Source: Ascoidea rubescens DSM 1968 (lineage: Eukaryota > Ascomycota > Saccharomycetes > Ascoideales > Ascoideaceae). From it: a stretch of 64,000 nt of DNA. The stretch covers positions 1-64,000 of the forward strand of contig NW_017962933.1 in NCBI RefSeq assembly GCF_001661345.1. Direction: 5' to 3'. The translations under genes and the position numbers were made by a program. Under the pieces are notes generated by a model. It was not told the DNA's origin, did no database searches, and worked only from the letters and a program-made list of their open reading frames with translations. Positions 1 to 10,500 of the stretch are shown one piece after another (position 1 is the stretch's first letter; every line of letters begins with the position of its first letter).

Positions 1-432
1 TTTACGATACAAATCTGAATGACAATGATGCAATGGTATTGTTGATCATATATATAATACTATACTAGATGACAAAATCATGATCTTAATGTCGACTGAA
101 CTATGAATTAAAAACGGAAATCACAAACAAAACAAACAACACAAACAACACAAACAACACAAACAACACAAACAATACAAACAACACAAACAATACAAAC
201 AATACAAACAACAGTTCTGTTGCAAATAATTTTGGTTATTGAATTAAATCTTGAATCGAGATTTGGTAACTGAAATTGGGAATTGAGAATTGAGAATTGA
301 TTAAACATAAAACAAGTATAAAACAAGCATATACAAATGCAAAACAAACAACACAAATCTTTAAATTCTTTAAATTCTTCAAATTCTTTAAATTAATGTC
401 TGTTAAACTCCATACTCTATGGCTTCATCGCT
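1..432. other. Intergenic, 3' side of THS1
   Basis: AT-rich DNA downstream of the THS1 stop codon. It contains a degenerate tandem repeat of about 10 bp (acaaacaaca-like) at about 127-213 and a short ttaaattctt repeat near 360-395. The only open frame, on the minus strand across the repeat, encodes a cysteine/valine-rich low-complexity string and is not credible as a gene. No partial gene is recognisable at the left edge. Confidence 0.6.
127..213. repeat. acaaacaaca tandem repeat
   Basis: About nine degenerate copies of a 10-bp AC-rich unit, with single-base variants (acacaaacaa and atacaaacaa). It lies in the THS1 3' flank, about 220 bp past the stop codon. Confidence 0.85.
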
Positions 433-2652
433 TTATAATATGTTGTCATCTCTCTTGTCCTCCTTGAGCTTCACCAACTTGGGAATCACATCTGCCAACA
501 ACACCATCTCGTTCTTGGTCTGCAAATCTTGGATGTCGCGGTTTCGGATGTTCACTGACTTGGACTCCATCTCCTGCTCACCCACAATGAAGATGAAGTT
601 GTATCGTTGCATCTGCCCAGTTCGAATCTTCTTCTGCAACGTATTGCCTGACACATCAACGTCGGCCCAGAACCCATGCTCGCTCTTCAACTGCTCTTGC
701 ACTTGCTGCGCATACTCAAAGTACTTCACTCCCACAGGAACAACCAATATCTGTCTGGGCGACAACCAGAAGGGCCACTTGCCAGCATAGTGCTCCGTCA
801 AAATGGCTGTCATTCTCTCAATGGACCCGTAGATGGCCCTGTGAATCATAACAGGCCTGGACACCTTGTTCGAGTCCTCAGAGTTGTACTCCAACCCAAA
901 TCGGTTGGGCAACTGGAAGTCCAACTGGATAGTTGCACACTGGTGCCATCTTCGCAATGCATCTGAGATCATGATGTCGATCTTGGGCCCGTAGAATGCT
1001 CCATCTCCCTCGTTGAGTTCCCACTTACCTCCCCAGGCATCGAGTGACTCTGCCAACTTGGCCTCAGCACTGTTCCATGTTTCGATCTCACCAACATACT
1101 TCTCAGGTCTTGTCGACAACTCCATCTTGAACTCAAACCCAAAGATCCCGTACACATACTTCAAAAATTCAAAGATGTTCGATATTTCGCTGCCAATTTG
1201 CTCCTCGGTGCAGAAGATGTGGGCGTCGTCCTGCTGGAATCGTCTCACCCTCGTCAACCCACTCAATGCTCCAGAAAACTCATTTCGGTGGATCACCCCA
1301 AAATCAGCGACTCTCCAGGGAAGCTCCCGGTATGACCTCTCTCTGGACTTGAACATGATGCAGTGCCCAGGACAGTTCATGGGCTTCAATCCAAAGTGCT
1401 CCTTTTCCACATCAAACGTGAACATGTTTTCCTTGTAGTTGCCCCAGTGCCCCGAAATCTCCCACAACTTGGAGTTAAACATGTTGGGCGTGATCACTTC
1501 TTCATACCCTCTCTTCTTGTACTGCGACCTTAGCAACTCAACTAGCGAATTGTAGATTCTGGCCCCATGGGGCAACCAGAAACACGACCCAGGCGACATT
1601 TCATTGAACAAAAACAATTCCTGCTCCCGCCCAATCTTGCGGTGGTCTCGCGAAGCTGCCTCAGCAAGAAACTTCAAGTGCTCGGTCATCTGCTTTTTGT
1701 CCGGAAACGAAATACCATAGATTCTCTGCAACGAGTCGTTGTTGCTGTCTGCCAAAAAGTACGACGACGAGTTCTTCAATATCTTGAAGCTCTTCACCTT
1801 CCCGGTGTTGGTCAAATGGGGCCCCATGCACAAGTCGATCAATGGCCCACAGCGGTACACTGTGGTCGACGAGTTGTCAGCAACCTTGGTTTGGATCATG
1901 TACGTCTTGTATTTCGAGTACTCAAACATCTTCAATAGGTTTTCCTTCGACACCACCAATCGCTCGAACTTCTGTTTCTGCTTGACGGCAACCTTGGCCA
2001 CATTCTCAATCGCACTGAAATTGTCTGGTGTCACACTGTCCTCCACAGCAAAGTCATAGAAAAACCCATCAGACACTGGGGGCCCATGGCATAGAAGACA
2101 CCCCAAATTCAACTCGCAGCTCTCTCCTAAAATGTGTGCTGACGAGTGGTGGAACACCTTTCTCCCATCCTCACTCTCAAAGTCCAAGAACTCCACCTTA
2201 CTGTCTGTCTCTAGGGGCCTTTCCAAGTCCCATAGCTCGCCATTCACCCTGGAAATGCACTGTTTCTCGCCAAACGACTTGCCAATGCCATTTGCAATCT
2301 CCAATGGCGACGTCTCCCACGAGACTCCCTCAACGGTCTTGCCGTCCTTGAGTGTGATCTGGATTGCAACCCTGGGTTTCAATGCCACTTCCTTGTCGTA
2401 TTCGGCTTTCAACTGCTCAAACAACTCAATTCTTGACTTGATGAACTCTGGTTGTGGATCAAGAAACAATGGGTTTTGGTTTCCCTTTGCCTTGAGTTTT
2501 GGCTTGGACTTCGCATTAGCATTAGCATTAGCATTTCCTTTGGACTTGGCCTGTTTGGAGGCCTGTTTTTTGTCATCGACTTGGTCTTTGATCTTCACGC
2601 TTTCTAGTTTTTCAGCGACATTGTCAACCTTTGTCTCTTCAGAGGCTGTCAT
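433..2652 (-). CDS. THS1: Cytosolic threonyl-tRNA synthetase
   Basis: This enzyme attaches threonine to tRNA-Thr in the cytosol. The 739-residue protein matches the family length. A charged Lys/Ala/Asn N-terminal extension (to about residue 60, with an NANANANA stretch) is followed by a TGS domain (about 95-155), the editing/second domain with [10 protein letters not shown] and [13 protein letters not shown], and the class II core. The core shows the zinc-site stretch MNCPGHC, motif 2 ([19 protein letters not shown], then QQDDAHIF) and motif 3 ([13 protein letters not shown]). The C-terminal anticodon-binding domain contains LVVPVGVKY-like sequence. The start is the first ATG. By eye I found no in-frame CTG codon in the gene. 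A perfect TGAGTCA about 300 bp upstream suggests Gcn4-type control. Confidence 0.97.
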   Translation of the reverse strand: MTASEETKVDNVAEKLESVKIKDQVDDKKQASKQAKSKGNANANANAKSKPKLKAKGNQNPLFLDPQPEFIKSRIELFEQLKAEYDKEVALKPRVAIQITLKDGKTVEGVSWETSPLEIANGIGKSFGEKQCISRVNGELWDLERPLETDSKVEFLDFESEDGRKVFHHSSAHILGESCELNLGCLLCHGPPVSDGFFYDFAVEDSVTPDNFSAIENVAKVAVKQKQKFERLVVSKENLLKMFEYSKYKTYMIQTKVADNSSTTVYRCGPLIDLCMGPHLTNTGKVKSFKILKNSSSYFLADSNNDSLQRIYGISFPDKKQMTEHLKFLAEAASRDHRKIGREQELFLFNEMSPGSCFWLPHGARIYNSLVELLRSQYKKRGYEEVITPNMFNSKLWEISGHWGNYKENMFTFDVEKEHFGLKPMNCPGHCIMFKSRERSYRELPWRVADFGVIHRNEFSGALSGLTRVRRFQQDDAHIFCTEEQIGSEISNIFEFLKYVYGIFGFEFKMELSTRPEKYVGEIETWNSAEAKLAESLDAWGGKWELNEGDGAFYGPKIDIMISDALRRWHQCATIQLDFQLPNRFGLEYNSEDSNKVSRPVMIHRAIYGSIERMTAILTEHYAGKWPFWLSPRQILVVPVGVKYFEYAQQVQEQLKSEHGFWADVDVSGNTLQKKIRTGQMQRYNFIFIVGEQEMESKSVNIRNRDIQDLQTKNEMVLLADVIPKLVKLKEDKRDDNIL

Positions 2653-2953
2653 GGTCAGATTGATCTAATTAATGAAATAAATAAGTAAACAAGTAAATAA
2701 GTAAACAAGCAAACTAAGTAGATAAGTAATCAATTAATGTAAAAAACTATTGTTGCAACTCAAATGGTGCTGCAAGATGCTCAGAATATGAAAAGTGTCA
2801 ACAGTATAGTAGTATAGTATCTCCAAATATCAATAGCAGCTCAAATCCGCCACAGATGCTATCTTATATTTCGTTCTGCTCGAGCCCAATTGGTAAGGAG
2901 ATTGTTGATAAATAACAGCACGGTATCTCTGAAAAATTTTTAGAAGCGATCCA

Positions 2954-2960
2954 TGAGTCA
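2954..2960. promoter_or_regulatory. TGAGTCA, Gcn4-type site upstream of THS1
   Basis: A perfect match to the palindromic Gcn4/AP-1 core TGA(C/G)TCA about 300 bp upstream of the THS1 ATG. General amino-acid control of aminoacyl-tRNA synthetase genes is known in yeasts. Occupancy here is inference. Confidence 0.45.
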
Positions 2961-3222
2961 CTATCCGTGCCGTGGCTATCCGGCGGCATCCGTTATCGTT
3001 GGCGTTTCACCAGCCTGGTTTGTGTGTGGCACGCACACGCATTAGGCCGAAATAGGCTGTTGGATGTGGTGTGTGGCGGTGCCAGTGTCATTCCAAATTA
3101 GGAAAGTTTTAATTACTACGATTGAGCAAACAGATGTTTAATCCTAAATAAACTGTTATATAGAAATGAGAATTAGTCAAGCATACAAAACAAAACAAAA
3201 CAAAATAACAAAAAAAAATAAC

Positions 3223-3289
3223 AAAATATAAAATATAAAATATAAAATATAAAATATAAAATATAAAATATAAAATATAAAATATAAAA
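3223..3289. repeat. aaaatat 7-bp tandem repeat
   Basis: About nine near-perfect copies of aaaatat immediately before a second, unrelated 8-bp repeat in the TEF1 3' flank. Confidence 0.9.
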
Positions 3290-3292
3290 CCT

Positions 3293-3355
3293 AAATACCC
3301 AAATACCCAAATACCCAAATACCCAAATACCCAAATATTCAAATACTCAAATACC
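3293..3355. repeat. aaataccc 8-bp tandem repeat
   Basis: About five perfect copies of aaataccc (GGGTATTT on the TEF1 strand), followed by about three degenerate copies, ending within 10 bp of the TEF1 stop codon. The unit is G-rich on one strand and telomere-like in character, but it is internal and next to a housekeeping gene. Confidence 0.9.
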
Positions 3356-3362
3356 TATATCC

Positions 3363-4742
3363 TCATTTCTTCGATGTCTTGATCGCAACTTTAGTCACTT
3401 TGGCAAATGTTGGTTCGGACTTATCCACCTTTTTAATTACACCAACACCAACTGCCTGTCTCATGTCCCTGACAGCAAATCTGCCGAGTGGTGGATACTC
3501 AGCAAATGCTTCAACACACATTGGCTTGAATGGGACCATTCTGACAATAGCAGCATCGCCGGATTTGAGTGACTTTGGTTCTTCTTCCAATGTCTTGCCA
3601 CTTCTTCGGTCGATCTTGGTCAACAATTCAGAGAACCTGCAAGCAATGTGAGCAGTGTGGCAATCCAACACTGGAGAATAGCCGGCAGAGATGTGTCCAG
3701 GGTGGTCCAAGATAATAATCTGAGCATCAAACGACTTGCAGCCCTTTGGTGGGTCGTTCTTAGCATCGCCACAAACGTTGCCTCGTCTGATATCTTTGAC
3801 AGAAACATTCTTCACATTGAATCCAACATTGTCACCTGGAACACCTTGTGGCAAAGACTCGTGGTGCATTTCAACAGATTTGACCTCAGTGGTGACACCA
3901 ACTGGAGCAAAAGTAACAACTTGGCCTGGCTTGATCACACCAGTTTCGACTCTGCCAACTGGCACAGTTCCAATACCACCGATTTTGTACACGTCTTGCA
4001 ATGGCAAACGCAATGGCTTGTCAGTGGGTCTGGTTGGTGGCTCAATCGAGTCAATAGCTTCTAGTAAAGTCTTGCCGCCATAATTTCTAACTTTGGTTTC
4101 TTTGGTCCAGCCCTTGTACCATGGACAGTTGCAGGAGGGCTCAACCATGTTGTCGCCATTCCACCCAGAGATCGGAACAAAAGGCACACTCTTGGGGTTG
4201 TAGCCCACTTTCTTGATGAAACTGGACACCTCTTTTATGATCTCCAAAAATCTTTTACCATCCCATTTGACAGAGTCCATCTTGTTCACAGCAACGATTA
4301 GCTGTCTGACACCCAACGTGTATGCTAGCAACGCGTGTTCTCTGGTTTGCCCATCCTTAGAGATGCCAGCTTCAAACTCACCAACACCTCCAGCAACAAT
4401 CAAAATAGCACAGTCAGCTTGAGAGGTGCCTGTGATCATGTTCTTGATGAAATCTCGGTGCCCTGGAGCATCAATAACAGTGACATAGTATTTGGGTGTC
4501 TCGAATTTCCACAAAGCAATATCAATGGTGATCCCTCTTTCTCTTTCGGCTTTTAATTTGTCCAAAACCCAGGCGTATTTAAACGAGCCCTTGCCCATCT
4601 CAGCAGCTTCTTTTTCAAACTTCTCAATAGAACGCTTGTCAATACCTCCGCATTTATAGATCAAATGGCCTGTGGTAGTTGATTTGCCAGAATCAACATG
4701 GCCGATAACAACAATACTAACATGTTGTTTTTCTTTGCCCAT
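3363..4742 (-). CDS. TEF1: Translation elongation factor eEF1A
   Basis: This GTPase delivers aminoacyl-tRNA to the ribosome. The protein is 459 residues, the normal length. The start is the ATG of [20 protein letters not shown]; the open frame extends upstream with a hydrophobic string that is not part of the family. G-domain motifs are GHVDSGKST (P-loop), DAPGHRDF and NKMD, followed by the two beta-barrel domains. The C-terminus is lysine-rich, as in other eEF1A proteins. I found no in-frame CTG codon. It is transcribed towards THS1, and its upstream interval is unusually long. Confidence 0.98.
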   Translation of the reverse strand: MGKEKQHVSIVVIGHVDSGKSTTTGHLIYKCGGIDKRSIEKFEKEAAEMGKGSFKYAWVLDKLKAERERGITIDIALWKFETPKYYVTVIDAPGHRDFIKNMITGTSQADCAILIVAGGVGEFEAGISKDGQTREHALLAYTLGVRQLIVAVNKMDSVKWDGKRFLEIIKEVSSFIKKVGYNPKSVPFVPISGWNGDNMVEPSCNCPWYKGWTKETKVRNYGGKTLLEAIDSIEPPTRPTDKPLRLPLQDVYKIGGIGTVPVGRVETGVIKPGQVVTFAPVGVTTEVKSVEMHHESLPQGVPGDNVGFNVKNVSVKDIRRGNVCGDAKNDPPKGCKSFDAQIIILDHPGHISAGYSPVLDCHTAHIACRFSELLTKIDRRSGKTLEEEPKSLKSGDAAIVRMVPFKPMCVEAFAEYPPLGRFAVRDMRQAVGVGVIKKVDKSEPTFAKVTKVAIKTSKK

Positions 4743-4964
4743 TATTAATTTGATAATGCAATCACAGTATTTGATATAAAAAAAAAATTCCAGGTAGAAT
4801 ATCAGGTAGAATATCAGGTAGTTCACCATTGTTTAAATATAAATTCTTTTACCGAAATCATTGTTGATTTCAAATCAATCAATATACAGCGTGCCACTAG
4901 TTTGAGGAATACCCGAAAACAATCTGCACCACTTAAATCAAAATAGCAAACTCTCTTGAAGCAA

Positions 4965-4971
4965 TGAGTCA
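4965..4971. promoter_or_regulatory. TGAGTCA motif upstream of TEF1
   Basis: A perfect Gcn4/AP-1-type heptamer about 223 bp upstream of the TEF1 ATG. A single short match could be chance. Confidence 0.25.
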
Positions 4972-5233
4972 GAGCAGACAGCAGAAATTGCTGATTTGAA
5001 ATCACGATAAATTTGGAATCAGCTGTGCATTGTTGAGTAAGTAAACTGAAGGTGTATTATTCCACACCAGGAAGTATAATTCAATGCGAGCACAAATACG
5101 CAATGCTCTGCAAATCACTCATGTTGGATATATTTCAACATCAAGCAACACACTCACTTCGATCAATGCACCAAATTTTATTGCAAAGTACTGGTAAGTT
5201 GGAAGCGTAGACACAGAAATACTTTGTTTATTT

Positions 5234-5278
5234 AGTCTGCTTAGTCTGCTTAGTCTGCTTAGTCTGCTTAGTCTGCTT
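5234..5278. repeat. agtctgctt 9-bp tandem repeat (5 copies)
   Basis: Five perfect head-to-tail copies of agtctgctt about 490-535 bp upstream of the TEF1 start codon. On the minus strand each unit reads aagcagact, giving repeated CTAAG and CAG strings. Confidence 0.9.
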
Positions 5279-6532
5279 TCCTGCTAATATCACCTCACGA
5301 ATCAAGCACCATATCTACTTACAACACACACTTTTCAAACCATTACAGTCCTCAAAGTGCAACTCACCAAACAAAAATCTCCACAAGAACCACACCAGCC
5401 TTCTGTCATTAAAACCACAATAGCCTTCTGTTATTGGTATTTCTTCTGTCCTCTGGTCTGCTTTTGTTTCCTTCACATCTATATTGACCTGTAGCTGTTT
5501 TGGGGATTGACTTTTCACATAAGATCCCATACCATTTTTCACTCTTAGTAAAGCGTCGCATCCATCTTTAGTATCTTTTGAATCGCTTGACTGTTATATT
5601 AGCGATAATATTTTTCAGATTTGGAATTTTGATATGCCTGACTTATCAGAATCGTCATTTTTTCACCAAATTTGCTTTTTAATTCAATCAATTTAAATAA
5701 TAAAGACCCGATGTTCTCATATTATTTAAAACACCTGTTACTGGATAACTTGTTCAATATGCTTATTTGAAAGCAGAAATTTACAATCGATAATTTCGAA
5801 GCACCTCCAATTATCTACCTAATCTTGATATTATAATACTATAATTACGCCCAAATAAACCCAGCATCCATACTTGGTGTTTTTATTAACGTGTTGATCA
5901 TGTGATGCTTATCGCAAATGCTGTTCATGTTTTGCGAAATTTGCGAAAACAGTTACACGCTAACAATTCTTCGGAGTCTACCCTATTTAAGGTGGGTAAC
6001 GTGACGTCTGGAAAGCTCGTTTCCCCTTGGAAATAAGCCATACTTGCTACTCTATAGTCTTACAGTCTGTTCCTTTTAGTCACCTTTCTAATTATCTTAA
6101 TTTTGCCCTTATCCCCTTTTTCGAAAATAGGAATACATGAGAGAACTAATCTATATATGCTTACTGAATTTTAATCACGTGTAATGAATCTCAACAACAA
6201 TATTCACTAAAGGAGGGTAAGTGTCTTTGAATCTAATGAATGCTCAAAAATACTCAGTGTGTTTGGCTTGTCATTTCCGTACTCAATAACCCGGTTTCTG
6301 TTCGTTATATGATCTAGGCTGTTCGTTTGCGAATTTATTTGAGCTCTTGATTTCTTTTCAGTTAAATTACTTCTGATTAATTTCCAAAAACTGCTTTTGC
6401 TTTAAGAGATTTATCATCTATTTTAAATTAGTTTTTAGATTGCAATTTATTTCCATTGTTTGATATAGCGCGACTTAGTGGCAATATTTGAACAGTTGTT
6501 TAATTGTCAATATTTTAATCGATACTTCTATC

Positions 6533-7534
6533 ATGTCAAATTCAATCATTCTACCCAATCGTGGCAATGTCTCATTGGGAAGAACTCAGTTTGGTGAAGA
6601 AGTTATAGATATTTCCTCGGACAATGAGTTGGATTTATCTGATGTTCCCATGGATGAAAACGCTCCAATTGATATAGAGGATGATGAAGAAAGTGAAGAG
6701 GAAGAAGAAGAAGATGGCGAGGATAACATAGAAATTTTATCCAATGGTCAATTTCCTTCAATATCTCACCCTGCCTTAAATATTAATTCAATTCCTAATA
6801 CTATCAACATTAATGCCCAGAGAATCTTTACCAATAATGGAAACATGGGAGCTAATCTTGTTCCCCAAGTAAAACCCTATGTTGATAAAGATTATAAGTC
6901 AGTCGAGGATGTCAGTGATGATGAAGAAGACATAGACTATATAAACAGTGTTTTGTTTGATAATTTAGATGAAAAAAGAAAATTAAATTATATCATCACC
7001 CAAAAAAAATCTCAAGCCCGAAATGTGCAATCTCTACCAAGTGATTATGAGGCACTAACTGAAACTGAAAGAAAAAATTTATTGTTTAATAATTTCAACA
7101 AAGATCAAATTGAAAGATACGAAGATTTTAGAAGATCAACCATCAATAAAACATTGGTTAAAAAGATTGTTAATCAAGCCTTGGGGCAACAAATTTCCAC
7201 CGAGCTAGCTACGTTACTAGCTGGTTTATCAAAAGTCTTTTTGACTGATATAATCGAGAGTTCTATAAAAATTCAACAAAAGGACGAAAATCTAAAATTA
7301 CTACAAAATCTAGAGTTGAAAAAAGAAATCAAATTTGCAAACAACAAAAATCTTGCTAATGGGCTTCTTCCAATGAAAGAGCCTGAAATCAAACTTCCAG
7401 ATGATGATCAATTAGACCCTTTACTACCAAAACACGTTAGAGAAGCTTATAGACTATATAAATTGGAAGCTGAGTATTTGCCATCTAGCCAATGGCGAAG
7501 ACAAGGGGAAGGCGATGGTTTTATGTTTAGATAA
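6533..7534 (+). CDS. TAF11: TFIID subunit TAF11
   Basis: TAF11 is a histone-fold subunit of TFIID that pairs with TAF13 at core promoters. The 333-residue protein starts at MSNSIILPNRG, the first ATG; the longer frame begins at a non-ATG codon. A strongly acidic N-terminus (ESEEEEEEDGED) and a second acidic patch precede the conserved C-terminal region at about 185-333. That region has FNKDQIERYEDFRRS, then LVKKIVNQALGQ, LLAGLSKVFLTDIIESS and LPKHVREAYRLYK, matching the TAF11 histone-fold pattern. The stop codon lies 3 bp from the stop of the convergent protease gene, so the transcripts must overlap. Confidence 0.88.
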   Translation: MSNSIILPNRGNVSLGRTQFGEEVIDISSDNELDLSDVPMDENAPIDIEDDEESEEEEEEDGEDNIEILSNGQFPSISHPALNINSIPNTININAQRIFTNNGNMGANLVPQVKPYVDKDYKSVEDVSDDEEDIDYINSVLFDNLDEKRKLNYIITQKKSQARNVQSLPSDYEALTETERKNLLFNNFNKDQIERYEDFRRSTINKTLVKKIVNQALGQQISTELATLLAGLSKVFLTDIIESSIKIQQKDENLKLLQNLELKKEIKFANNKNLANGLLPMKEPEIKLPDDDQLDPLLPKHVREAYRLYKLEAEYLPSSQWRRQGEGDGFMFR

Positions 7535-7537
7535 TTA

Positions 7538-10500
7538 TTATAACTCATAGATTTTCCCGTTTCTATGATCTGTTGTTTCTCCTTTAAACACTTTATTTTC
7601 TTCATGGAAGTTTTTTATACTCGTTATTATTTCATTTTCTAAAAGAGGCGTACAATCCACATTTGTCATATCTATTTCATTTTCCTCACTTTCGTTATTT
7701 TGTTTCGACATGGTTATTTTCATATTCCTGATTAAATCTTTTACCATGGAACCAATGAATTTTAAACTCTTTCCATTTTTCCTAAAATATCTGAACATTT
7801 CTTTTGAAATTAACATATTGTTTCCATCACATTTTTCAACAATCTCCTTTAAAGCTTCACTGTCCATAGTCAATCCTTTTAATTTCAAAAAAACTTCTAG
7901 TTGCATTGTTATTTCTTCATTTCTAGCTTTTTGCTTTGATTGAGTACTAGATATCATTATGGAAATTTTCGATTTTTCATAAGATTTTATTGATATTTTC
8001 TTTCTCCAAAATTTTAAAAACGTTTTTTTATCCAACTCATTAATCCCTATCAAATCAATTTTACAATTTTTCCTGAGGTAATTTAATGGACTAATATTAA
8101 TCTTTTGGAATTCATACGTTCTTCCTGAAATCTCTTCCCATATTGCATTATGATGTTTTAAAATTGACGATTCAAAATTCGTCAATAACCCTCCTGTTCT
8201 AACCATTGACGTTGAAGTGATATTTTCTGGGCCTTCTGATTCTGAGTCTTTTGGCTGATTTCTATTAAAACTAACTAAATTAAAATATTCATTCTGAGCT
8301 TTATTTCCTAACATCAATGTTTCTAGCTCAATATTACCTAGATATTTTTTTAAAAATGGTTTTTTAATTTTGGACTCAAATTCTTCTTCGGTATAATCTT
8401 CAATTGTTTTTTCCAACTCCATTAAATACTTGTTGATTTCATCTTCTAGTTGTTCAGGACTGTACTTACCACTCATAATGGATATATGTATTCCTATAGT
8501 AGATCTAAATACTCTCAATCCTCCTCCAACTAAATAACCTAACTGTTTCTTCGTTCTTAAGATTGGGGAAACAGTATCAGAAATTAAATAGGCAACTACA
8601 TTTGATAATATTTTGATTTTGCTGTCATTACGAAGTCCTGTTTGTATGTAGTAAACAATGCTATTTGTTGGATCATTTTCGGCAGATTTGCTTTTATAAA
8701 CATAGGATCTTGAAGGTTTAATATAATAACTAGATGGCTCATTTAAAATTATTCTTCTTTGTTTTGTGGTAAATCTTGTTATTTTTCTGTCCAAGTGTTT
8801 TGTTAAAGTATTAAGTATTTTTGAATATTCAGCTATTTTTTCTTCCATATAATCTCCATGAACAAAAAGATTTAAATATAATCCATTACCAAAAAATTTG
8901 TTGGTATAGTTTTTAATATCGCTTAATTCTACCTCTTCAAGCGATTCTAATCGTTCATTTAAATTCCATGAATTTTCTTCAAGTAGCACAATTGAACCTG
9001 CTGATGCAATTAAAAATGATGGTTGATCTATTAATTCGTTATATCTCTCTCTTATTAACACTCTAGATCTTTTATAATCTTCATAACAGATCAAGGAATC
9101 GAATAACTTATTTACATCTATTATTTCATCAGTGATAACTTTAAGAATTTTTTCAATTCCATCATTAAACCCTGATATTGTTATGTTTATTCTAGAATCA
9201 CCTTTCATTGAAGAAACTAAACACCATTGATATCCGAGTATTTCTGCTGGATATAGTTTTTTTCTTAAATGAATAGCAATCAACTCACAAAGAATCTCGT
9301 TGCATATAGTAGCTTTGGGAGAGGGCAGTGTATTGATACCAATCATCTCATATGAAATGCAACAACGAGATTTACAGGATGGAACAGTAGACTCATTCTT
9401 TATCCAAAGTTCATGAAAATCATTTCGAGAGTAGATTGAAGGAATGTTGATAATACAAGGGTCTTTGGTAAAGCAACTTATCCAAGAATTAGATGATTTT
9501 TCAGACAGTTTATCAAGAATTGTCAATAAGCTTGATTGGTATAGTGCTATATCTGGTAAAAATTCGTTTGTTTTTGGAATGTATAGAATATGCTCTTCTT
9601 TCTGTTGAGCAATCGTATGCAATGTCGACTTTTTTATTCTTTTCACAATAAGGGTGGAAAGTCTATCTTTCATAATTAACTTGGACAGTATTACATCAAA
9701 GATCTTGTATTGAATTTGGAAATTAATGTCCTTTAGATATGGTTCAGTTTCTGTTTTATCGTCGACAATTTTAATGAATTGGCCTAAATCTTCTTGATTA
9801 CAGTTGTTATATTGAAACAAATTATTGATAAGAATTTTATTTTTTAACAATACTTCATTACCAAGAATAACCAAATTGAAATTTTCCATGCTAAGATGGG
9901 TTAAACCAAAGCCAATTAATTGTGTTGCACAGTTTGTCCACCATTTTTTGGCTTTATCACTTTCATAATAGCCACCTTGAAAGCCTTTTTGATCTATCCA
10001 AGATGGGGTTCCTTTCAGAATCCATGAATGGTTAAGACCCTCAAGATTTGATTGCAATATATTTGAAAGATCAGATACTTCATCCATAATGGCTTGGTTA
10101 TTTTCTCTATAAATATATGATAATAGGTCTATTGAAGTTTGTTCTGATAAATATTTTGCTAGCTCATCAATATTTTTTAATTGAAAAATCATCTTGATAT
10201 ATTTGAAAATGATCTGCAACACCTGTAATAACTTGTTATAACCGTTTGATGTTAATTTTAATTCGACAAGAATGATATCGTTCCCTTGAGAAAGATCAGA
10301 AGTGTAACAAACTATTCCTGTTATTAAGTTTAATTTTTTATAATACGAGGATAAAGACCCATCAGATTCATTAGATAAGAGATTGCAACATATAGTTGAA
10401 AATAGATTATTTTCTCTATATTCTTGAGGGTTTTTTGAGTCGTAATGAACCGGAAAAATAATTCTCATTATTCCAGATGGCAAGGTTGTTGATTTAATAA

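Larger units (their letters stand above)
2653..3362. other. THS1 promoter and TEF1 3' flank
   Basis: This interval of about 700 bp separates two minus-strand genes. The THS1-proximal part contains the TGAGTCA site and a GC-richer block at about 2950-3090. The TEF1-proximal part contains two adjoining microsatellites (separate entries). No credible open frame is present; the frame across the repeats encodes only low-complexity sequence. Confidence 0.6.
4743..6532. other. Long divergent intergenic region TEF1/TAF11
   Basis: About 1.8 kb without a recognisable gene, the longest gap in the window. It holds the upstream region of TEF1 with a TGAGTCA motif and a 9-bp tandem repeat, and the upstream region of TAF11. 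A 71-codon minus-strand frame near 5315-5530 is unsupported. A GTAAGT donor-like site at 6217 has no good TACTAAC partner before TAF11, so a 5'-UTR intron cannot be claimed. I see no tRNA or known snRNA signature. Confidence 0.5.

Noticed and set aside
108-356. Minus-strand 82-codon frame with a Cys/Val repeat
   Set aside because: Produced by reading the acaaacaaca tandem repeat; composition is not protein-like.
3109-3342. Minus-strand frame across the TEF1 3' repeats
   Set aside because: It only translates the 7- and 8-bp microsatellites.
5315-5530. 71-codon minus frame upstream of TEF1, ending near a GTAAGT
   Set aside because: No recognisable protein features, and no TACTAAC/acceptor partner for the donor; the 9-bp repeat downstream merely resembles CTAAG strings.
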